From assembly GCF_014297365.1 (NCBI RefSeq), contig NZ_JACOQD010000004.1, positions 62,001 through 126,000 of the forward strand: DNA of 64,000 bases, written 5' to 3'. This document shows, piece after piece, positions 17,933-24,725 of this stretch. This DNA is from Winogradskyella echinorum. GTDB taxonomy: Bacteria; Bacteroidota; Bacteroidia; Flavobacteriales; Flavobacteriaceae. The translations under genes and the position numbers were made by a program. The notes beneath the pieces were generated by a model. That model was not told where the DNA came from, did no database searches, and saw only the letters and a list, made by a program, of their open reading frames with translations. The stretch's first letter is position 1; the number at the start of each line of letters is the position of its first letter.

Positions 17933-19732
17933 TTACCCAATAATCATTCCTGCAATAGTCGCAGATATTAATGATGCAATTGTTCCACCTATTAAGGCTT
18001 TCATACCAAATTTTGAAAGTTGTTTACGCTGTCCAGGTGCTAAAGATCCAATACCACCAATTTGAATACCAATAGAAGCAAAGTTGGCAAAACCACAAAG
18101 CATGTACGTTGCCATAATAATTGACTTTTCGTAAGTAAGATGCGTTGCATTAGAAACATTTTTTAAATCTGCTAATTGTATGTAACCTATAAATTCACTC
18201 GCTGCCAATTTAATACCTAAAAGCTGTCCCATTAACATCATGTCTTCTTTGGCAACACCAATTAACCACATTAGTGGTGCAAATACAGTTCCTAAAACTG
18301 CTTCGAGTGAAAAATTCTTGTAAGGTGTATTATCTGCCATCCATCCATTTAGAGATGTGACATCTCCAACCCAACCCAAAATACCATTTATCATAGCTAT
18401 AAATGCAACGAAAACTAAAAGCATAGCTCCAACATTTACAGCAAGTTTTAAGCCTTCTGTAGTTCCGTTTGCAATGGCATCGAGAATATTTGCACCAATT
18501 TTTTCTTGAGATACAGTAACGTCAGTATTTACTTTTTCGGTTTGTGGAAATAGTATTTTAGAAATAACAATCGCTCCAGGTGCAGCCATTACTGAAGCTG
18601 CTAATAAATGCTTAGCATAAAATAATCTTAAAGCAGGATCATCACCTCCCAAAAAACCTATATATGCTGCAAGTACTGCTCCTGCAACCGTTGCCATTCC
18701 ACCAATCATTACTAGAAGAATTTCGGACTTATTCATTTTTTCTAAATACGCCTTTATTAATAAAGGAGCTTCTGTTTGCCCTAAGAAAATATTTCCTGCT
18801 ACACTCAAGCTTTCTGCACCTGATATTTTTAAAGTCTTAGATAATAACCAAGCCATTGCTTTTACAACTTTCTGTATAATGCCAAGGTAAAAAAGAACAG
18901 ATGTTAGGGCAGAAAAGAATAATATGGTTGGTAATACTTGAAATGCAAATATGAATCCATAAGAATTCACATACATAACTCCACTAAACAAGAATTCACT
19001 ACCAGCTCTGGTGAAATCTAAAATATTAATAAATACTTGTCCAATACTTTCGAAAGCATTTTTGATAAACTCGACTCTTAAAACTCCTATTGCGATTAGT
19101 AATTGAAATGCTAATCCAATTCCAACTGTTTTCCAATTGATGGCTTTACGGTTACTGCTAAATAAAAAAGCGATAAAAATTAATGAAACCATACCTAAGA
19201 CACCACGCCAAAGGCTAGTAAATGTAAAACCTTCACTTTCTATTATTGCTTCATTTGTAGCTGCTTGTGTTATATAATTGGGATGTTCTTTTGAAACATA
19301 AGTAAGAACGTTATCCCCATTTTTTAATTGTAAGATTGTAGCGTCTTGTTTTAAGACTTCGTAATAGATATCAACATTTGAAGGAGCTTTTTGTTTAAAA
19401 ACTAAAAGATTGTTGTTTTGTAGCCAGACCCCTTTATTAAAAGCGCTATTAAGAACAGATTCATATTCACCATTTTTTTTTAGGTCTAAGAATTCTTTGC
19501 CCTTAACAAATTCATTTATTGCTAAAATACTGTCTGGATAACTCTCGTATGTTACATTTTTAGATAATTGCCAATTGTTGATTTTGAAATCTTCAATTTC
19601 TGATATTTGCGTTGGCGTTTCTTCTGCAACTTCAATATAAATTGAATCGTTTTTTGGTTTTTCTAACTCTTGTGCTGTTATTGATGAAAATCCAATAAAA
19701 ATAGCAATAAGGGCTTTGAAAAAATAATTCAT
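17933..19732 (-). CDS. Concentrative nucleoside transporter (NupC/CNT family) with N-terminal extracytoplasmic domain
   Basis: 599 residues, whereas CNT proteins are usually ~400. Residues 1-20 are a signal peptide, and ~50-150 form a soluble domain with lipocalin-like beta character (WQLSKNVTYESY, NKGVWLQNNNLLVFK). The membrane core begins near residue 170. Family motifs are GNIFLGQTEAPLLIKAY, NVGAMLLVFVAFIAMING and CGFANFASIGIQIGG. The core imports nucleosides with an ion gradient. The extra domain would sit in the periplasm and its role is unknown. The gene lies 15 nt downstream of the DUF151 gene on the same strand. Confidence 0.9.
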   Translation of the reverse strand: MNYFFKALIAIFIGFSSITAQELEKPKNDSIYIEVAEETPTQISEIEDFKINNWQLSKNVTYESYPDSILAINEFVKGKEFLDLKKNGEYESVLNSAFNKGVWLQNNNLLVFKQKAPSNVDIYYEVLKQDATILQLKNGDNVLTYVSKEHPNYITQAATNEAIIESEGFTFTSLWRGVLGMVSLIFIAFLFSSNRKAINWKTVGIGLAFQLLIAIGVLRVEFIKNAFESIGQVFINILDFTRAGSEFLFSGVMYVNSYGFIFAFQVLPTILFFSALTSVLFYLGIIQKVVKAMAWLLSKTLKISGAESLSVAGNIFLGQTEAPLLIKAYLEKMNKSEILLVMIGGMATVAGAVLAAYIGFLGGDDPALRLFYAKHLLAASVMAAPGAIVISKILFPQTEKVNTDVTVSQEKIGANILDAIANGTTEGLKLAVNVGAMLLVFVAFIAMINGILGWVGDVTSLNGWMADNTPYKNFSLEAVLGTVFAPLMWLIGVAKEDMMLMGQLLGIKLAASEFIGYIQLADLKNVSNATHLTYEKSIIMATYMLCGFANFASIGIQIGGIGSLAPGQRKQLSKFGMKALIGGTIASLISATIAGMIIG

Positions 19733-19747
19733 AAAGTAAAGTGTTGA

Positions 19748-20362
19748 TTAACGTTTAGAAATTTCGTCTCTTATTTTTGCTGCTTTTTCGTAATCTTCGT
19801 TGTTAACGGCTTCTTCTAATAATGCATGAAGTTCTTCTAAAGGGACGTCTTTATAACCTTCTTGTTCTACTGTTGCAGCTTCAATTTCTTCTGCAACCAT
19901 ATCATCTACAAGAATACTATCTTGCTCTTCGTCTTCCTTTTTAGGATTTACTTTAAGATAGATTCCGGCTTTGTCTAAAATATTTTTGTAAGTAAAAATT
20001 GGCGCTTGAAAACGTAAGGCTAATGCAATAGCATCGCTAGTTCTAGCATCTATAATTTCTTCAATCTTATCACGTTCACAAATTAAACTCGAATAAAATA
20101 CACCATCAACCAGTTTATGAATAATCACTTGCTTAACAACAATATCAAAGCGGTCAGCAAAATTTTTAAACAAATCGTGAGTAAGTGGGCGCGGTGGGCG
20201 AATTTCTTTTTCTAATGCAATAGCAATAGATTGCGCTTCAAAAGCACCAATAACAATTGGTAACTTTCTATCTCCATCAACTTCATTAAGAATTAAAGCG
20301 TAAGCACCATTCTGCGTTTGGCTGTATGAAATGCCCTTGATATTTAAACGTACTAAACTCAT
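19748..20362 (-). CDS. DUF151 (bifunctional nuclease) family protein with UVR motif
   Basis: 204 residues. Residues ~1-135 are the DUF151/BFN domain: LPIVIGAFEAQSIAIALE, RPLTHDLFKNF and IDARTSDAIALALRFQAPIF are the conserved blocks. The C-terminal 30 residues (~175-204, LEELHALLEEAVNNEDYEKA) are a UvrB/UvrC-type UVR helical hairpin, which in other proteins binds UvrA, UvrB or ClpC. The region between is acidic and probably disordered. Nuclease activity has been reported for plant and bacterial relatives; the true bacterial role is unclear. The nucleoside transporter gene follows after 15 nt, so they likely share a transcript, and a long hairpin lies in the leader. Confidence 0.9.
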   Translation of the reverse strand: MSLVRLNIKGISYSQTQNGAYALILNEVDGDRKLPIVIGAFEAQSIAIALEKEIRPPRPLTHDLFKNFADRFDIVVKQVIIHKLVDGVFYSSLICERDKIEEIIDARTSDAIALALRFQAPIFTYKNILDKAGIYLKVNPKKEDEEQDSILVDDMVAEEIEAATVEQEGYKDVPLEELHALLEEAVNNEDYEKAAKIRDEISKR

Positions 20363-20381
20363 AAATTAAAAACACAAAGAA

Positions 20382-20446
20382 CTGTTTAAATTAGGACTTT
20401 ACCAAACTGCATCCATAGGATTTCAATTTGGTGCTAATTTAAACAG
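20382..20446. other. Long structured inverted repeat upstream of the DUF151 gene
   Basis: CTGTTTAAATTAG at 20382-20394 pairs perfectly with CTAATTTAAACAG at 20434-20446, and an inner 6-bp stem (ACCAAA / TTTGGT) lies within. On the - strand it is 20 nt before the DUF151 start and just after etfA. It could be a structured leader, an operator or a weak terminator of etfA. The adjoining TTGTAATTACAA palindrome (20452-20463) may belong to it. Confidence 0.55.
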
Positions 20447-20473
20447 CCCTTTTGTAATTACAAGGTAATAAAA

Positions 20474-21436
20474 TTATGCGTTTGCAGCTTTAAAAGCTTT
20501 TAATTTTTCGATTAACTGAGGTACAACCTCAAAAGCATCACCAACAACACCGTAGTCAGCAGCCTTAAAGAAAGGTGCTTCTGGGTCGGTATTGATAACA
20601 ACTTTTACCTTAGAAGAGTTAATACCGGCTAAATGCTGAATTGCTCCAGAAATACCTATTGCTATATATAAATTAGACGCTACAGGTTTACCTGTTTGGC
20701 CAACATGTTCGCTATGTGGTCTCCAACCTAAATCAGATACTGGTTTAGAACAAGCTGTTGCTGCACCTAAAACTTCTGCAAGTTCTTCTACCATTCCCCA
20801 ATTTTCTGGGCCTTTTAAACCTCTTCCTCCAGATACTACAATTTCTGCATCAGCTATGCTCACCTTGTCAGTCGCTTTATCTACTGACTCTACAGAAACA
20901 CCAGAATCTGGTAATGACGGTGAAAAATCTTCAACCGAAGCACTTCCTCCAGTTTCAACTAAACCAAAAGAATTGTTAGATAAGCCAACAACTTTTACAT
21001 CTGTTGTAATTTCTGTGTTTGCAAAGGCTTTATTAGTAAAAACAGTACGTTTTACTGTAAATGGCGATACATTGGTTGGTGCTTCAACCACATTAGAAAC
21101 ATAACCAGCATCTAATCCAACAGCTAGTATTGGTGCTAAATATTTACTATCTGCACTAGAGCTAACTACCACCACTTTTGCATCTTCTTGCTTTGCAGCT
21201 TGCTCAATGGCATAAGCATACGTTTTAGCATTAAATGTGTTTAATGCATCATTTTTAATAGAAAGTACTTTAGATGCACCATAGTTTCCTAAGCTTTCAG
21301 CATTATCTGCATTAATTGTAACCGCAGTAACTGATGTACCCATCTGGTCTGCAATAGCTTTTGCATAGGATACAACTTCTAAAGCTCCTTTTTTAAACTT
21401 TCCTTTTTCTGATTCTGTATATACTATAATAGACAT
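20474..21436 (-). CDS. etfA: Electron transfer flavoprotein alpha subunit
   Basis: 320 residues. With EtfB it forms the FAD-containing ETF that takes electrons from acyl-CoA dehydrogenases. The N-terminal half is the ETF alpha/beta fold (KGKFKKGALEVVSYAKAIAD). The C-terminal FAD domain shows VSGGRGLKGPENWGMVEELAEVLGAATACS, then VGQTGKPVASNLYIAIGISGAIQHLAG and VINTDPEAPFFKAADYGVVGD, all typical. It follows etfB, separated by 112 nt that hold a REP-like repeat. The pair suggests active fatty-acid or branched-chain amino-acid breakdown; no acyl-CoA dehydrogenase is in the window. Confidence 0.96.
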   Translation of the reverse strand: MSIIVYTESEKGKFKKGALEVVSYAKAIADQMGTSVTAVTINADNAESLGNYGASKVLSIKNDALNTFNAKTYAYAIEQAAKQEDAKVVVVSSSADSKYLAPILAVGLDAGYVSNVVEAPTNVSPFTVKRTVFTNKAFANTEITTDVKVVGLSNNSFGLVETGGSASVEDFSPSLPDSGVSVESVDKATDKVSIADAEIVVSGGRGLKGPENWGMVEELAEVLGAATACSKPVSDLGWRPHSEHVGQTGKPVASNLYIAIGISGAIQHLAGINSSKVKVVINTDPEAPFFKAADYGVVGDAFEVVPQLIEKLKAFKAANA

Positions 21437-21449
21437 AATTTCTTCTTTT

Positions 21450-21546
21450 TGTCATTCCTGCGAAGGCAGGAATCTATTTTATTATAAATTATTTTGTGGA
21501 TTAGCTTGCGCTGAATCTGCGATTTCCTGCTTGTGCAGGAATGACA
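21450..21546. repeat. REP/BIME-like element between etfB and etfA
   Basis: The ends are exact inverted repeats: TGTCATTCCTGC at 21450-21461 and GCAGGAATGACA at 21535-21546. Each end also folds on its own: ATTCCTGCGAAGGCAGGAAT at 21454-21473, and TTCCTGC..GCAGGAA at 21524-21541. This is the widespread GTCATTCCTGC-type extragenic palindrome in a paired arrangement. It may form an RNA fold in the etfB-etfA message. Confidence 0.75.
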
Positions 21547-21548
21547 GA

Positions 21549-22295
21549 CTAAATCACTTTAGCTTCGTTATGAAGTAAGTTTACTAATTCATCAATGTTA
21601 TCTGCATCCACTAATTTTACGGCACCTTTAGGGGCTGGTTTTTCAAAACTAGAAGCTTTTGTTTCAGCACTTGAATCAATAGGATCTAAAACCGTTAAAG
21701 GTTTTTTACGAGCCATCATAATACCTCTCATATTTGGAATACGTAAATCACTTTCTTCAACTAAACCTTTTTGCCCACCTACTACAAGTGGTAAGGATGT
21801 ACTAACGGTTTCTTTTCCACCATCAATTTCTCTTACAGCTTTTGCATTTGTGCCATCAATTTCAAGACCTATACAATTAGCAACAAAATTAGCGTCTATC
21901 ATAGTCGCTAACATTCCAGGTACCATACCTCCGTTATAATCTATAGATTCTCTACCAGCAATTACCAAATCATAACCACCATCTTTAACTACTTTAGCCA
22001 ATTGTTTAGCAACGGCAAAACCATCTGTAGCTTCAGTATTTACTCTAATTGCAGAATCTGCACCAATAGCCAAAGCTTTTCTTAAAGTAGGTTCTGTTTC
22101 AGGTCCACCAACATTAACTACATCCACACTTGCACCTTGTTTTTCTTTAAACCACATGGCTCTAGTTAGTCCAAATTCGTCATTAGGATTAATAACAAAC
22201 TGCACACCATTAGTGTCAAATTTAGTGTCACCATCAGTGAAATTAATTTTTGATGTTGTATCTGGCACATGGCTAATACATACTAATATCTTCAT
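21549..22295 (-). CDS. etfB: Electron transfer flavoprotein beta subunit
   Basis: 248 residues. It binds AMP and pairs with EtfA. Recognisable are the opening KILVCISHVPDTTSKI, INPNDEFGLTRAMWFKE, DLVIAGRESIDYNGGMVPGM and the signature-like stretch EIDGGKETVSTSLPLVVGGQKGL followed by RIPNMRGIMMARKKPL. It is the first gene of the etf unit. A 30-bp perfect palindrome lies 61-90 nt upstream of its start, suggesting a dedicated regulator. A weak -7-like TATCTTCG lies between the palindrome and the start. Confidence 0.96.
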   Translation of the reverse strand: MKILVCISHVPDTTSKINFTDGDTKFDTNGVQFVINPNDEFGLTRAMWFKEKQGASVDVVNVGGPETEPTLRKALAIGADSAIRVNTEATDGFAVAKQLAKVVKDGGYDLVIAGRESIDYNGGMVPGMLATMIDANFVANCIGLEIDGTNAKAVREIDGGKETVSTSLPLVVGGQKGLVEESDLRIPNMRGIMMARKKPLTVLDPIDSSAETKASSFEKPAPKGAVKLVDADNIDELVNLLHNEAKVI

Positions 22296-22355
22296 ATAAA
22301 AATGATTTATTTTAAACGTCTTTTTTACTGAGCACGAAGATAAATATAAAAATCT

Positions 22356-22385
22356 AAATTTTACTATGCATGCATAGTAAAATTT
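22356..22385. promoter_or_regulatory. 30-bp perfect palindrome, candidate operator of etfBA
   Basis: The sequence AAATTTTACTATGCA is followed directly by its reverse complement, with core ACTATGCATGCATAGT. It has no loop, is AT-rich and has no following T run, so it does not look like a terminator. The position upstream of etfB, near where -33 would lie, suits a dimeric repressor such as a TetR or MarR protein. Confidence 0.6.
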
Positions 22386-22415
22386 CTAAAAATTCAATAA
22401 TTTTCGATTAAAGTG

Positions 22416-23540
22416 TCAATTTTTCAAAAATTTAAAGACTTTTTGTTGATTGTTTAAGTTTGAGAGTCTAATGAAGTACAATCCGCTTGACATATTTGAG
22501 AGATCTAGACTATTTTCTTTAAAAGTTGTGGATTTAATTATTTCTTGTCCCGAAGTATTAAATATTTCGATTTTAATGGTTTGATTGTTTTGATTTGAAA
22601 GTTGCAAATATGGGTTACCTTCAATTTGAAATGGTTTAGTTTTCTTGAAAACATCTTCCATTACAGAAAGATTAGTGGATGAAAACTCTAGGATATGATA
22701 CCCGAAAAGTATATGTTCTCTATAGAATTGAAATGATTCTGTTTCTTCATCAAATTGAACATCAATATTTCCAAAATTAAAATCACCGCATGAAATTCCT
22801 AAAACTGAGAAAACTTGTGACTCAAAACCAATACAAGGTTGAGGATCTTCATATACTGCAGAAACACCAGGAGTAGTATTCCATAATTGTAACGTATCAT
22901 CAGTATTGCCTATAAAATTTGGATTACCACCAGTTAAACCAATTAAAAATGAATTTCCACATGTTGTAGGTTCATAACTTTCCATATATAAAATTTCCTC
23001 TGTTGTATCATAGTTGAAACTTACTATAAAACTAAAAGCTTCAGGTACATCAAGCAATATACATGTATTGCTACATGGGTTGGTATCGGAAGTGGAGATG
23101 TATTTAGTTAGTCTATAGGTGTTACCATCTAAATTATCTATAATAGTTGGGTTAATATCGGTTTTAAAAGGAAAATTAGTAGTGTCTACTGCAGAGCCAG
23201 AGTACACAATAATATCTGCAGGTACACTTGCGAACATATCTTCAAGTAAATTGTTGGTGTCAAATGTTATATTATAATACTTCTGCAAAGTTTCAGAAGA
23301 ATTAGGGAAAGTTTGATAAAAGTCGTAGATGGTATAATTACTAAATACCTCTGTAGCGTTATTATCTTGAAATGTTAACGAAATAGTGTTATCTCCGTTG
23401 TATGTTACAATGGGCACATTTATTGAATTTTCAATTTTAAAAACTTCATTCTGCAAAGGACATAGTATGGTTTCTTGAGATATAACGAATAAAGTATACG
23501 CTATAAAGATTATACTAAAAATATATTTTCTATAACTCAT
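22416..23540 (-). CDS. Secreted hypothetical protein with T9SS sorting domain
   Basis: 374 residues. A signal peptide covers about residues 1-21 (YIFSIIFIAYTLFVISQ). The middle ~270 residues match no family I know; several cysteines (for example SDTNPCSNTCILL and TTCGNSFLIG) suggest disulphides, and the GGNPNFIGNTDDTLQLWN stretch looks beta-rich. The final ~75 residues are a type A sorting domain (IKIEIFNTSGQEI, LSNMSSGLYFIRL, KVFKFLKN), so it leaves through T9SS. It stands alone between the etfB upstream region and pdhB, which is divergent. The low-GC composition is like its neighbours. Function unknown. Confidence 0.75.
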   Translation of the reverse strand: MSYRKYIFSIIFIAYTLFVISQETILCPLQNEVFKIENSINVPIVTYNGDNTISLTFQDNNATEVFSNYTIYDFYQTFPNSSETLQKYYNITFDTNNLLEDMFASVPADIIVYSGSAVDTTNFPFKTDINPTIIDNLDGNTYRLTKYISTSDTNPCSNTCILLDVPEAFSFIVSFNYDTTEEILYMESYEPTTCGNSFLIGLTGGNPNFIGNTDDTLQLWNTTPGVSAVYEDPQPCIGFESQVFSVLGISCGDFNFGNIDVQFDEETESFQFYREHILFGYHILEFSSTNLSVMEDVFKKTKPFQIEGNPYLQLSNQNNQTIKIEIFNTSGQEIIKSTTFKENSLDLSNMSSGLYFIRLSNLNNQQKVFKFLKN

Positions 23541-23629
23541 TAAATCTTATTTAAGGAATTCCTAAACAAGTTACATTTTTTTTTGTTTTTTCGCATTCGA
23601 TTTAATGTCATTATATAATCAATAATTAT

Positions 23630-23637
23630 TATTTTTG
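23630..23637 (+). promoter_or_regulatory. Bacteroidota -7 promoter box (TATTTTTG) for pdhB
   Basis: An exact TAnnTTTG match lies 22 nt before the pdhB start. No clear -33 element is visible. Confidence 0.5.
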
Positions 23638-23659
23638 TTTTTCGAATAAAAATTAAAGA

Positions 23660-24637
23660 ATGAAAACAATTCAATTTAGAGAAGCTATTTGCGAAGCTAT
23701 GAGCGAGGAGATGCGCAGAGATGAAAGTATTTATCTTATGGGTGAAGAAGTAGCAGAATATAACGGAGCTTATAAAGCTTCAAAAGGTATGTTGGACGAG
23801 TTTGGCGCTAAGCGTGTAATAGATACTCCAATTGCTGAATTAGGTTTTGCAGGTATTGCAATAGGTTCTACAATGACAGGTAATAGACCAATTGTAGAGT
23901 ATATGACCTTTAATTTCTCTTTAGTTGGAATTGACCAAATTATAAACAATGCAGCTAAGATTAGACAAATGTCTGGTGGACAATTTAAGTGTCCCATTGT
24001 ATTTAGAGGTCCAACAGGTTCTGCAGGTCAATTAGGAGCTACACATTCACAAGCTTTTGAGAATTGGTTTGCTAACACACCTGGATTAAAGGTGGTTGTA
24101 CCATCTAATCCATATGATGCAAAAGGACTTTTAAAATCTGCTATTAGAGATGATGATCCAGTAATTTTTATGGAGAGTGAGCAAATGTATGGTGATAAAG
24201 GAGAAGTGCCAGAAGGAGAATATGTTGTGCCAATTGGTGTTGCAGATGTAAAGCGTAAAGGAACAGATGTTACTATAGTATCTTTTGGAAAGATTATAAA
24301 AGAAGCCTATAAAGCAGCAGACGAATTAGAAAAAGAAGGTATTTCTTGTGAAATTATAGATTTACGTACAGTTCGTCCTATGGATAGAAATACTATTTTA
24401 GAGTCGGTTAAAAAAACGAATCGTTTAGTAGTTTTAGAAGAAGCGTGGCCATTTGGTAGTGTAGCGACTGAAATTACTTATTTAGTACAATCTGAAGCAT
24501 TTGATTATTTAGATGCACCAATTGTAAAAATAAATACAGCAGATACTCCAGCACCTTATTCACCTGTATTACTTGCAGAATGGCTACCAAATAGTGATTC
24601 TGTTGTAAAGGCAGTGAAAAAAGTAATGTACAAATAA
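23660..24637 (+). CDS. pdhB: Pyruvate dehydrogenase E1 component, beta subunit
   Basis: 325 residues. It is the beta half of the thiamine-diphosphate E1 of the pyruvate dehydrogenase complex, feeding acetyl-CoA to the TCA cycle. Typical stretches are MGEEVAEYNGAYKASKGM, RVIDTPIAELGFAGIAIGS, FRGPTGSAGQLGATHSQ and LRTVRPMDRNTI, ending in DTPAPYSPVLLAEWLPN. The alpha subunit and E2/E3 genes are not adjacent, which is usual for pdhB in Flavobacteriaceae. A branched-chain 2-oxoacid dehydrogenase beta subunit is the main alternative, but the N-terminal sequence favours pyruvate. Confidence 0.93.
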   Translation: MKTIQFREAICEAMSEEMRRDESIYLMGEEVAEYNGAYKASKGMLDEFGAKRVIDTPIAELGFAGIAIGSTMTGNRPIVEYMTFNFSLVGIDQIINNAAKIRQMSGGQFKCPIVFRGPTGSAGQLGATHSQAFENWFANTPGLKVVVPSNPYDAKGLLKSAIRDDDPVIFMESEQMYGDKGEVPEGEYVVPIGVADVKRKGTDVTIVSFGKIIKEAYKAADELEKEGISCEIIDLRTVRPMDRNTILESVKKTNRLVVLEEAWPFGSVATEITYLVQSEAFDYLDAPIVKINTADTPAPYSPVLLAEWLPNSDSVVKAVKKVMYK

Positions 24638-24662
24638 ATAAATTGCAGTTTTCTGCGTTTTT

Positions 24663-24722
24663 AAACTTCATTAATAAGTCTTAAGCTATTTTTAGCATGG
24701 TTATTGATGAAGTTTATTTTTT
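24663..24722 (+). terminator. Large hairpin with T run between pdhB and the DUF5686 gene
   Basis: AAACTTCATTAATAA (24663-24677) pairs with TTATTGATGAAGTTT (24701-24715) with a single mismatch. An inner GCTA/TAGC stem and a T-rich tail follow. It probably ends pdhB, but it stops only 3 nt before the next start codon, so it may also limit that gene. Confidence 0.6.
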
Positions 24723-24725
24723 AAT

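Noticed and set aside
22356-22385. Terminator of the T9SS gene at 22416
   Set aside because: The palindrome has no loop, is AT-rich and lacks a T run on the - strand; an operator fits better.
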